NCBI GenBank assembly: GCA_036015235.1
Contig: CP107926.1
Location: forward strand, 3,662,001 to 3,726,000
Direction: 5' to 3'
Length of the DNA: 64,000 bases
DNA from: Streptomyces sp. NBC_00433
GTDB taxonomy: Bacteria > Actinomycetota > Actinomycetes > Streptomycetales > Streptomycetaceae
Positions 57,031 through 64,000 of the stretch are shown here, in pieces. Within the stretch, counting starts at the first letter, position 1. Each line of letters opens with the position of its first letter. The notes beneath the pieces are model-generated. The model did not search any database, was not told the DNA's origin, and worked only from the letters and a program-made list of their open reading frames with translations. The position numbers were made by a program, and so were the translations under genes.

Positions 57031-57810
57031 GTGCGGCCGTCCCACCACGACCCTGGAGCCCCGCTGCTGCCCAGTGACACCGCGTCCGACGCTCCGCCGT
57101 CCCCGCTGACGCGGCTCAACCACGCGCCGCCCACCGCCGCCGAGACGGCGCTGCTGGCCTGCTGCGGCAGCCACCGGTGGGCGCGGCGGGTGGCCGCGCA
57201 CCGCCCGTATCCGACCGTCGAGGCGCTGCTGGCCGCGGCGGACGAGGCGGCGTACGACCTGACGCCCGGCGATCTCACCGAGGCGCTGGCCGGCGAGGCG
57301 ACCACGGCGCTGGCCGACCGCGGCGGCCTGACCGTGCACACCGCGCTGCGCGCCGCCCACGCGCACTACGAGGCGAAGTTCGGCCACGCCTTCATCCTCG
57401 CCCTGGACGAGCGCACCGCCGCCGACCCGGGCGCGGCCCTGGACCAGACCCTGGCCAGCCTGCGCGAGCGGCTCGGGCACGACGAGGACGAGGAGCGGGT
57501 GGTCACCGCCGAGCAGCTGCGCCGGATCTGCCGCACCCGGCTGGTCCGGCTGGCCGGCGGACCCGCGGGATCGGCGGGACCGACCGGTCCCGCAGGGCTC
57601 ACGGGACCCGCGGGACCCACAGGTTCCGCTTCCGGTGGCACAGGGACGACCAGCGGCGACGGGCATACGGACCAGTCCGTGCGGGCATTCGAGCCGCCCC
57701 GTTCACCCGACCGTGCGGGATCGATCACACCTGGCCTACCCCGCGGTACCGACCCCGTATCGCGTCGCTACGATGGCCGGGGCCGGTGGACCGTACCCGG
57801 CCGGGCGTGA
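57031..57810 (+). CDS. OHCU-decarboxylase-like protein with collagen-like tail
   Basis: 259 residues. The N-terminal ~165 residues resemble 2-oxo-4-hydroxy-4-carboxy-5-ureidoimidazoline decarboxylase (allantoin pathway): LTRLNHAPPTAAETALLACC, GSHRWARRVAAHRPYP, AAYDLTPGDLTEAL, AAHAHYEAKFGHAFILAL. The motif HPRIG that normally follows EALA and supplies the catalytic His is replaced by GEATT, so activity is doubtful. After HDEDEERVVTAEQLRRICRTRL comes a Gly-X-Y run, GPAGSAGPTGPAGLTGPAGP, a collagen-like tail. The extreme C-terminus overlaps the sdh promoter region. GTG 57031 is the most plausible start. Confidence 0.7.
   Translation: MRPSHHDPGAPLLPSDTASDAPPSPLTRLNHAPPTAAETALLACCGSHRWARRVAAHRPYPTVEALLAAADEAAYDLTPGDLTEALAGEATTALADRGGLTVHTALRAAHAHYEAKFGHAFILALDERTAADPGAALDQTLASLRERLGHDEDEERVVTAEQLRRICRTRLVRLAGGPAGSAGPTGPAGLTGPAGPTGSASGGTGTTSGDGHTDQSVRAFEPPRSPDRAGSITPGLPRGTDPVSRRYDGRGRWTVPGRA
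57769..57774 (+). promoter_or_regulatory. Putative sdh operon -10 (TACGAT)
   Basis: TACGAT fits TANNNT and lies about 85 bp before the sdhC GTG, inside the end of the preceding gene. The -35 is not distinct. Confidence 0.4.
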
Positions 57811-57860
57811 CCGACACCCCTAGCCGGCACCCCTCGCCCCGCTCCCGGAGGGTTTTTTCC

Positions 57861-58241
57861 GTGCCGGCTGGAACGCTTTACCGCGGCCGGGAAGGCATGT
57901 GGTCGTGGGTGGCTCATCGAGTCACCGGTGTCCTCATCTTCTTCTTCCTGTTCGTGCATGTCCTCGACACCGCCCTGGTGCGGGTCTCCCCCGAGGACTA
58001 CGACAAGGTCGTCGCCACCTACAAGACCCCGATCGTCAGCCTGCTGGAGTACGGCCTGGTCGCCGCGATCCTCTTCCACGCGCTGAACGGCCTGCGGATC
58101 ATCGCCGTCGACTACTGGACCCAGGGCCCGCGCTACCAGAAGCAGATGCTCTGGACCGTGGTCGGCCTGTGGATCCTGCTGATGCTCGGCGCGATCTACC
58201 CGGTCCTGGGCCACGCCGCACGAGTCCTGTGGGGGAACTGA
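57861..58241 (+). CDS. sdhC: Succinate dehydrogenase cytochrome b556 subunit
   Basis: 126 residues with three membrane helices. LYRGREGMWSWVAHRVTGVL carries the quinone-site Ser/Arg region, and VAAILFHALNGLRIIAVDYW carries the haem-ligating His. GTG 57861 has GGAGGG 8 nt upstream. It is the first gene of sdhCDAB; the membrane pair anchors the catalytic subunits and passes electrons to menaquinone. Confidence 0.93.
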   Translation: MPAGTLYRGREGMWSWVAHRVTGVLIFFFLFVHVLDTALVRVSPEDYDKVVATYKTPIVSLLEYGLVAAILFHALNGLRIIAVDYWTQGPRYQKQMLWTVVGLWILLMLGAIYPVLGHAARVLWGN

Positions 58242-58244
58242 TCC

Positions 58245-58724
58245 ATGTCCACTGACGTCTCCGACGCCGTCGAGCTGACCGGCTCCAGCGTCGTCCCGTT
58301 CAGCCCGGAGAATCCCGCGCCGGTCATCGAGCCGCCGCGGGCCCGCACCAAGCGCACCCCGCGCGGCGGCCGCACCAACTTCGAGATGTACGGCTGGCTG
58401 TTCATGCGGCTGTCCGGTGTGGTGCTCGTCGTGCTGGTCCTCGGCCACCTGCTGATCCAGCTGGTGCTCGACGGCGGTGTGCAGAAGGTCGGTTTCGCCT
58501 TCGTCGCCGGCCGCTGGGCGTCGCCGTTCTGGCAGTACTGGGACCTGGCCATGCTGTGGCTCGCGATGCTGCACGGCGGCAACGGCCTGCGGACCGTCAT
58601 CAACGACTACGCCGAGCAGGCCAACACCCGCGTCTGGCTCAAGACGCTGCTGTTCACCGCAGTGGCGTTCACCATCGTGCTCGGCTCGCTGGTGATCTTC
58701 ACCTTCGACCCGAACATCCGCTAA
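58245..58724 (+). CDS. sdhD: Succinate dehydrogenase hydrophobic membrane anchor subunit
   Basis: 159 residues. A soluble N-terminus of about 45 residues is followed by three membrane helices (LFMRLSGVVLVVLVLGHLLI, WDLAMLWLAMLHGGNGLRTV, LLFTAVAFTIVLGSLVIFTF). His in LGHLL and in MLHGGNG are candidate haem ligands. It begins 3 bp after sdhC. Confidence 0.93.
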   Translation: MSTDVSDAVELTGSSVVPFSPENPAPVIEPPRARTKRTPRGGRTNFEMYGWLFMRLSGVVLVVLVLGHLLIQLVLDGGVQKVGFAFVAGRWASPFWQYWDLAMLWLAMLHGGNGLRTVINDYAEQANTRVWLKTLLFTAVAFTIVLGSLVIFTFDPNIR

Positions 58725-58751
58725 GCCAGGGCTGGACAGGGAAAGCGACCC

Positions 58752-60509
58752 ATGCAGATCCACAAGTACGACACCGTCATCGTCGGCGCGGGCGGCGCCG
58801 GTATGCGCGCCGCCATCGAGGCCACCAAGCGCAGCCGCACCGCCGTCCTGACCAAGCTCTACCCGACCCGGTCCCACACCGGCGCCGCCCAGGGCGGCAT
58901 GGCCGCCGCCCTCGCGAACGTCGAGGAGGACAACTGGGAGTGGCACACCTTCGACACGATCAAGGGCGGCGACTACCTGGTCGACCAGGACGCCGCCGAG
59001 ATCCTGGCGAAGGAGGCCATCGACGCGGTCCTCGACCTGGAGAAGATGGGCCTGCCGTTCAACCGGACGCCCGAGGGCCGGATCGACCAGCGCCGCTTCG
59101 GCGGCCACACCCGCAACCACGGTGAGGCCGCGGTCCGCCGGGCGTGCTATGCCGCCGACCGCACCGGTCACATGATCCTCCAGACGCTTTATCAGAACTG
59201 CGTCAAGGAGGGCGTGGAGTTCTTCAACGAGTTCTACGTACTCGACCAGCTGCTCACCGAGGTCGACGGCGTGCAGCGGTCCGCCGGCGTGGTGGCGTAC
59301 GAGCTGGCCACCGGCGAGATCCACGTCTTCCAGGCGAAGGCCGTGATCTACGCGTCCGGCGGCACCGGCAAGTTCTTCAAGGTGACCTCCAACGCGCACA
59401 CCCTCACCGGCGACGGCCAGGCCGCCGTCTACCGGCGCGGGCTGCCCCTTGAGGACATGGAGTTCTTCCAGTTCCACCCGACGGGCATCTGGCGCATGGG
59501 CATCCTGCTGACGGAGGGCGCCCGCGGTGAGGGCGGCATCCTCCGCAACAAGGACGGCGAGCGCTTCATGGAGAAGTACGCCCCCGTCATGAAGGACCTG
59601 GCCTCGCGCGACGTCGTCTCCCGGGCGATCTACACCGAGATCCGCGAGGGCCGCGGCTGCGGTCCCGAGGGCGACCACGTCTACCTCGACCTGACCCACC
59701 TGCCGCCGGAGCAGCTGGACGCGAAGCTGCCGGACATCACCGAGTTCGCCCGCACGTACCTGGGCATCGAGCCCTACACCGACCCGATCCCGATCCAGCC
59801 CACCGCGCACTACGCCATGGGCGGCATCCCCACCAACGTCCAGGGCGAGGTGCTGCGCGACAACACCACCGTCGTCCCCGGCCTCTACGCGGCCGGCGAG
59901 GTCGCCTGCGTGTCCGTGCACGGCGCGAACCGGCTCGGCACCAACTCGCTGCTCGACATCAACGTCTTCGGCCGCCGCTCCGGCATCGCCGCCGCGGAAT
60001 ACGCCCACGCCAACGACTTCGTGCCGCTGCCCGAGGACCCGGCCGCCCAGGTCGAGGCCCAGGTCGAGCGGCTGCGCTCGGCCACCGGCAGCGAGCGGGT
60101 CGCGGAGATCAGGCGCGAGCTGCAGGAGTGCATGGACGCCAACGTGATGGTCTTCCGCACCGAGCAGACCATCAAGACCGCCGTCGAGAAGATCGGCGAG
60201 CTGCGCGAGCGCTACCTGAGCGTGTCCATCCAGGACAAGGGCAAGCGGTTCAACACCGATCTGCTGGAAGCCGTCGAGCTGGGCAACCTGCTCGACCTCG
60301 CCGAGGTCATGGCCGTCTCCGCGCTGGCCCGCAAGGAATCCCGCGGCGGCCACTACCGCGAGGACTTCCCCACCAGGGACGACGTCAACTTCATGCGGCA
60401 CACGATGGCCTACCGCGAGGTGGACGACACGACCGGCGCCGAGTCGATCCGCCTGGACTACAAGCCGGTCGTGACGACCCGCTACCAGCCGATGGAGCGT
60501 AAGTACTGA
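58752..60509 (+). CDS. sdhA: Succinate dehydrogenase flavoprotein subunit
   Basis: 585 residues. It oxidises succinate to fumarate with covalently bound [23 protein letters not shown] is the dinucleotide fold, the FAD-linking His is in [13 protein letters not shown], and the substrate site is seen in [20 protein letters not shown] and [13 protein letters not shown]. The C-terminal helical domain ([17 protein letters not shown]) is complete. Its TGA overlaps the sdhB ATG. Confidence 0.97.
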   Translation: MQIHKYDTVIVGAGGAGMRAAIEATKRSRTAVLTKLYPTRSHTGAAQGGMAAALANVEEDNWEWHTFDTIKGGDYLVDQDAAEILAKEAIDAVLDLEKMGLPFNRTPEGRIDQRRFGGHTRNHGEAAVRRACYAADRTGHMILQTLYQNCVKEGVEFFNEFYVLDQLLTEVDGVQRSAGVVAYELATGEIHVFQAKAVIYASGGTGKFFKVTSNAHTLTGDGQAAVYRRGLPLEDMEFFQFHPTGIWRMGILLTEGARGEGGILRNKDGERFMEKYAPVMKDLASRDVVSRAIYTEIREGRGCGPEGDHVYLDLTHLPPEQLDAKLPDITEFARTYLGIEPYTDPIPIQPTAHYAMGGIPTNVQGEVLRDNTTVVPGLYAAGEVACVSVHGANRLGTNSLLDINVFGRRSGIAAAEYAHANDFVPLPEDPAAQVEAQVERLRSATGSERVAEIRRELQECMDANVMVFRTEQTIKTAVEKIGELRERYLSVSIQDKGKRFNTDLLEAVELGNLLDLAEVMAVSALARKESRGGHYREDFPTRDDVNFMRHTMAYREVDDTTGAESIRLDYKPVVTTRYQPMERKY

Positions 60510-61291
60510 TGAGCACCCCGAACTCTCCGACGCTGGACAAGCACTCGTCCGCCCTGGACGCCGCCGAGGCCTCCGCGTCCCACCTGATCACCGTCACCCT
60601 GCGGGTCCGGCGCTTCAACCCCGAGGTCTCCGACCAGGCCGAATGGGTCGACTACCAGCTGCCGATCGACCCCAAGGAGCGCGTCCTGGACGCCCTCCAC
60701 AAGATCAAGTGGGAGATCGACGGCACCCTCACCTTCCGCCGCTCCTGCGCCCACGGCGTCTGCGGCTCCGACGCGGTCCGCATCAACGGCCGCAACCGCC
60801 TGGCCTGCAAGACCCTGATCAAGGACATCAACCCCGAGAAGCCGATCACGGTCGAGCCCATCAAGGGCCTCACCGTCCTCAAGGACCTCGTGGTCGACAT
60901 GGACCCCTTCTTCCAGGCCTACCGCGACGTGATGCCCTTCCTCATCACGACGGGCAACGAGCCCACCCGCGAGCGCCTCCAGTCCGCCGAGGACCGTGCG
61001 CGCTTCGACGACACGACCAAGTGCATCCTCTGCGCCGCCTGCACCTCGTCCTGCCCGGTCTACTGGAACGACGGCCAGTACTTCGGCCCCGCGGCCATCG
61101 TCAACGCCCACCGTTTCATCTTCGACTCGCGCGACGAGGGCGGCGAGCAGCGCCTGGAGATCCTCAACGACAAGGACGGCGTCTGGCGCTGCCGCACCAC
61201 CTTCAACTGCACGGACGCCTGCCCGCGCGGCATCGAGGTGACCAAGGCGATCCAGGAGGTGAAGCGAGCGCTCATCACGCGCCGCTTCTGA
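60509..61291 (+). CDS. sdhB: Succinate dehydrogenase iron-sulfur subunit
   Basis: 260 residues. Cysteines for the 2Fe-2S cluster lie in RRSCAHGVCGSD and RLACKTL, the 4Fe-4S in CILCAACTSSCP, and the 3Fe-4S in CRTTFNCTDACPRG. It transfers electrons from SdhA to the membrane quinone site. A hairpin terminator follows 15 bp after its stop. Confidence 0.97.
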   Translation: MSTPNSPTLDKHSSALDAAEASASHLITVTLRVRRFNPEVSDQAEWVDYQLPIDPKERVLDALHKIKWEIDGTLTFRRSCAHGVCGSDAVRINGRNRLACKTLIKDINPEKPITVEPIKGLTVLKDLVVDMDPFFQAYRDVMPFLITTGNEPTRERLQSAEDRARFDDTTKCILCAACTSSCPVYWNDGQYFGPAAIVNAHRFIFDSRDEGGEQRLEILNDKDGVWRCRTTFNCTDACPRGIEVTKAIQEVKRALITRRF

Positions 61292-61305
61292 TCCCCCTCC
61301 CGTCC

Positions 61306-61346
61306 CGAAGGCCCGCCCCCTCGTCCAGCGAGAGGGCGGGCCTTCG
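61306..61346 (+). terminator. sdh operon terminator
   Basis: CGAAGGCCCGCCC (61306-61318) pairs with GGGCGGGCCTTCG (61334-61346), a 13-bp perfect stem with additional CTC/GAG pairing inside. Confidence 0.88.
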
Positions 61347-61491
61347 CGGTTTCAGCGGGTCGCGGCGGCCGCCGGGGCGCTGAATGCGCGGTGTGGGCGG
61401 GCTGAAAGCGGGCGGCGGCAAGCTCTGGTCCAGAAGGAAACGGCGCGAGCCCCGCCCGGGGGCCGCGAAGATCCCGAGGAGCACACAGCCC

Positions 61492-61926
61492 ATGTCCGCC
61501 ACCTCCACCTCCACCTCCACCACCCTCGCCCTCACCGACCAGGACAAGCTCACCCTGCGCACCGCCGCCTACGGGGCCGTCTCCCTGATGGCCGCCGCCG
61601 ACGCCGCCGGCTCGCCGCACAAGGCCGCCAAGCACGGCTCCATCGCCCTGGCCACCGCGACCGGTCCGGTCGGGCACGTCCTCGCCGAGCGGTCGCGCAT
61701 CGGAGACCTCGGCGGCAGGTCCACCGCCGAACTCGCCGACCGCGTCCTGCCCGCCCTCACCGCGACCATGAGCCTGCTCGCCGAGCAGTCCCCCGCCGAG
61801 GCCGACAACTTCCGCGGGACCGTCATCACCGCCATCACCACTGCCGCCGACACCCGCAAGGGCGGACCCACCCCCAGCGTCATCGAGATGACCCGCAAGA
61901 TCACCGCGGCCCTCGACGCCGCCTGA
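61492..61926 (+). CDS. Small helical protein of unknown function
   Basis: 144 residues, soluble, mostly alpha-helical by composition. A Ser/Thr-rich start (SATSTSTSTTLALTDQDK) is followed by LRTAAYGAVSLMAAADAAGS, GHVLAERSRIGDL and VIEMTRKITAALDAA. I do not recognise the family; similar short Ala-rich proteins are annotated hypothetical in Streptomyces. ATG 61492 has GAGGAG 10 nt upstream. It is convergent with the APH-like kinase gene. Confidence 0.72.
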   Translation: MSATSTSTSTTLALTDQDKLTLRTAAYGAVSLMAAADAAGSPHKAAKHGSIALATATGPVGHVLAERSRIGDLGGRSTAELADRVLPALTATMSLLAEQSPAEADNFRGTVITAITTAADTRKGGPTPSVIEMTRKITAALDAA

Positions 61927-61949
61927 CCGCGCCGGAGGGGCTCCCTGCC

Positions 61950-63125
61950 CTACGGGCGGTCGGCCGGCACCGCGCCGAGGGCGGGCCAGCGGGCGAGCAT
62001 CCGCTCGCGGAAGCTCGACGTGAGGGTGCTCGTGCCGGACAGGGCGGGGTGGCCGGCGGTCAGCCGGCCCACCACCGCCAGCCGGTGCGCGAGCCGCTCG
62101 CGGGCGGTCACGGTGCCCCAGGTCCAGTCCTCGGCGGGGAGGCGGGACAGGTGGTCGGTGCCGTCGCGATGGGCGCGCTCGACCAGGGCGTCGCCCCTGA
62201 TCAGCCACCCGGCACACGCGTCGGCAAGGCCCAGGCCGAGGTCGGCGTCGCGGCCGGGGTGGGGGCCGGAGTCGGGGTCGGCGTCTCGGCCGCGGCTCTG
62301 ATCGGAGTCGGGGCCGCGCCCGAGGAGGTCCGTGCCGGTCTCCTCGCGCCAGGTCGCCAGATACGCCGCCTCCGCCCGCTCAAGCAGCGCCGCCGGGGCG
62401 GCGGTGACGCACCAGCAGGTGGGGAAGCCGATGCGGAGGTAGGCGAGTTCGACCAGGCCGCTGCCCCAGGACGCCTGCTCGAAGTCGATGAACCGGACGC
62501 CGTCTGCGGTGTGCAGGTCGTTGCCGGGGCAGGGGTCGCCGTGCAGCAGGGCGTGGCCCGGGGCCTCGGCGAGGCGGTGGACGAGGGCGTCGAGTTCGGC
62601 GGGCACGCCGGGCGGGACGGGGGCGCCGAGCCGGTCGGCGAGGCGGAGGAAGGCGTCGGCGTCGGAGCCTTCCGGGCCCTGCCAGCGCGGCAGGATGCCC
62701 GTGGCCTCCGGGCCCGCGGAGGCGTGCAGGCGCGCGAGCCCGGTGGCGTAGTCGACGATCCAGTCGGCTGACGGCCGCCGGTCCTCCACGCGTTCCAGCA
62801 CCATGACCCGCGCGTCCGGGTCGGTCCCCAGCAGCGCCGGCACGACGGGGGCCTTGGCGCGCAGGGCCAGCCGTATCGCCGCCACCTCGCGGTCGTACCG
62901 CTCGGCGGCTTCGTGGCCGCCGACGATCTGCTTGACGACCGCGGGCCCGGCGCCCAGCTCGACCCGCCAGACCCGCGAACGCGGACTGCTGCCCAACCGC
63001 CGCGCCCGCCGCGGCGGACCGAGCGTGTCCCGCAATCCGTCCCCGAACGGCAACCGCCTCGGCAACCGCACCGGCACCCCCTCCCTCGCCCCGAACGCGT
63101 CAAGTCCCGCACCCCGTAAACCCAC
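61950..63125 (-). CDS. Aminoglycoside-phosphotransferase-family kinase
   Basis: Up to 391 residues, APH/choline-kinase fold. The ATP-binding region has VWRVELGAGPAVVKQIVGG with the Lys. The catalytic loop is ALLHGDPCPGND (HxDxxxxN) and the metal loop VRFIDFEQASWG. An acidic Asp/Arg/Gly stretch (SDQSRGRDADPDSGPHPGRD) is inserted near residue 285. The substrate is unknown; many members phosphorylate small hydroxylated metabolites rather than antibiotics. The start is unclear: GTG 63125 would place a TTA codon at position 3, whereas GTG 63071 has a good GGAGG and would exclude it. Confidence 0.82.
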   Translation of the reverse strand: MGLRGAGLDAFGAREGVPVRLPRRLPFGDGLRDTLGPPRRARRLGSSPRSRVWRVELGAGPAVVKQIVGGHEAAERYDREVAAIRLALRAKAPVVPALLGTDPDARVMVLERVEDRRPSADWIVDYATGLARLHASAGPEATGILPRWQGPEGSDADAFLRLADRLGAPVPPGVPAELDALVHRLAEAPGHALLHGDPCPGNDLHTADGVRFIDFEQASWGSGLVELAYLRIGFPTCWCVTAAPAALLERAEAAYLATWREETGTDLLGRGPDSDQSRGRDADPDSGPHPGRDADLGLGLADACAGWLIRGDALVERAHRDGTDHLSRLPAEDWTWGTVTARERLAHRLAVVGRLTAGHPALSGTSTLTSSFRERMLARWPALGAVPADRP

Positions 63126-63144
63126 CGTACCGACAGGCGTGCCG

Positions 63145-64000
63145 TCACAGCTGGCTCAGGATCGTCCGATCGGTGATCTCGGTGTCCCGGGCCAGCATCA
63201 GCGCCTTGCTCAATATCAGCGTGAGCGTCCTGTCCCCCTCGAAGGGCAGGTAGCCGTCGTAGACCACGCCGGGCGCGGACTTCGGGACGATGCACAGATA
63301 CCGGTCGTGCGGCGCGATCAGGATGTTCCCCGACCCGAGATGGATCTTGTACGTGTGCAGGTCGCCGCGCACGTGCAAGAAGCGGTCCCGCACGCTGCAC
63401 CGGTCCGCTATGGCGAGCCTCGGTATGAGACGGCTGAGCAGGTCGCGGCGTCCCTGGGCGGTCTGGGTGAGGTCGCCGAAGCCGTAGGACTCCCAGTAGG
63501 CGCGGTAGCGGCCCTCGGGCCCGCCGTCCTGCCAGGTCGGGTCGTTGCCCACGCTGGCTACGCCGACGAAGAGGTCGACGTCCCGCAGGACTTCGCTGAG
63601 GACCAGCGCGGGGACCTCGCTCAGCTTCACCGCCTCCGGGGGCGCCCCGGCGCCGGTGAAGCTGTATCCGCCGCCGCTCGCATGGCCGTGGCTGACCTCC
63701 GCGTCGATCGGGTAGAAGCGGACCTGGTCGGTGGCCAGGTAGAGGTAGCTGCCGGAGCCGGTCGTCTCGTCGCTCGCGCCCTCGACCCGGAATTCGGCCC
63801 GCAGCCCCCACTGCGGCAGCTCGCGGGACGTCGGCGGGTAGGTGTCGTCCACGCAGAGCCGCAGCACGTCGGTCCAGCCGCGGACCGCGGCGAGCGAGTG
63901 GAACTGGTGCTGGCGCAGGATGTGCGCGGCGAACCGGTTGGAATACCCGCCCGTGCCGCGCTCGGCGTCCGTCAGCAGATACACCTCGCGGTGGGCCTGC
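63145..64000 (-). CDS. DUF4132-type protein, C-terminal part (N-terminus beyond the right edge)
   Basis: At least 285 residues of a longer protein: the frame is open through base 64000, reading QAHREVYLLTDAERGT, YSNRFAAHILRQHQFHSLAA, LPQWGLRAEFRVEG, YPIDAEVSHG and FGDLTQTAQGRRDLLSRLIP. This fits the conserved C-terminal block of large DUF4132 proteins. In E. coli some are found as the MolR/YehI group, with no firm function. The end is at TCACAGCTGG on the plus strand (stop at 63147-63145). Confidence 0.8.
   Translation of the reverse strand, partial: QAHREVYLLTDAERGTGGYSNRFAAHILRQHQFHSLAAVRGWTDVLRLCVDDTYPPTSRELPQWGLRAEFRVEGASDETTGSGSYLYLATDQVRFYPIDAEVSHGHASGGGYSFTGAGAPPEAVKLSEVPALVLSEVLRDVDLFVGVASVGNDPTWQDGGPEGRYRAYWESYGFGDLTQTAQGRRDLLSRLIPRLAIADRCSVRDRFLHVRGDLHTYKIHLGSGNILIAPHDRYLCIVPKSAPGVVYDGYLPFEGDRTLTLILSKALMLARDTEITDRTILSQL

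Noticed and set aside
57768-60401. A very long open frame antisense to sdhC-sdhD-sdhA
   Set aside because: It has no recognisable domain, is low-complexity Gly/Val/Asp/Leu sequence, and mirrors the third-position GC bias of the real genes on the other strand.
63115-63125. TTA codon at position 3 of the APH-like kinase gene (bldA dependence)
   Set aside because: A downstream GTG (63071) has the better ribosome binding site and would leave the TTA outside the coding region.

Overview
The window is high-GC DNA from a Streptomyces-type actinomycete. Signs are GTG/TTG starts, -10 hexamers about 6-7 nt upstream of the start codon (leaderless mRNAs), a sigQ-afsQ1-afsQ2 locus, a bldA-type TTA codon, and a gene order that, read in reverse, resembles the SCO49xx-SCO4855 region of S. 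coelicolor as I remember it. The ancestral backbone (lpdA-type reductase, deoD, PGM2-like mutase, add, deoA, cdd, M20 amidase, sdhCDAB) also recalls the mycobacterial Rv3303c-Rv3319 block. No tRNA, rRNA, CRISPR array, prophage or insertion sequence is recognisable.

Layout. 1-4768: quinone reductase (partial), GGCT-like protein, purine nucleoside phosphorylase and a phosphopentomutase-like enzyme, with a 0.7 kb repeat mosaic in between. 4922-16006: an accessory Pst-type ABC transporter locus with three divergent PstS-like proteins (one in frame with PstA, one on a Gly/Ser stalk with a membrane anchor, one secreted), a sortase-fold protein lacking the catalytic Cys, and a small secreted protein. 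16370-18043: three tandem DUF1508/YegP-like paralogues. 18452-24163: PH-domain membrane protein, deoC plus two aldehyde dehydrogenase genes, secreted protein, uridine kinase. 24601-28352: sigQ/afsQ1/afsQ2/lipoprotein. 28443-40357: VanZ-like protein, secreted protein, adenosine deaminase, alpha/beta hydrolase, deoA, cdd, nucleoside ABC importer, M20 amidohydrolase. 40546-51067: nonulosonic-acid (Kdn/sialic-type) cell-wall glycopolymer cluster. 51161-64000: B12-domain-less mutase, L,D-transpeptidase, ECF sigma factor with a membrane partner, DUF4253, OHCU-decarboxylase-like protein, sdhCDAB, a small protein, an APH-like kinase and the C-terminus of a DUF4132-type protein.

How it works together. 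The nucleoside genes form one pathway: BmpA/NupPQA import nucleosides; Cdd and Add deaminate; PNP and DeoA give (deoxy)ribose-1-phosphate; the PGM2-like mutase would give the 5-phosphate; DeoC cleaves it and the adjacent aldehyde dehydrogenase can oxidise the acetaldehyde. The palindrome CTACGCGCGTAG lies before deoD, deoC, add and the nupA operon, with a degenerate copy before bmpA, so one repressor encoded outside the window probably controls all of them. The least explained element is the Pst-like surface locus, which may work as a surface capture-and-import machine whose ligand need not be phosphate.
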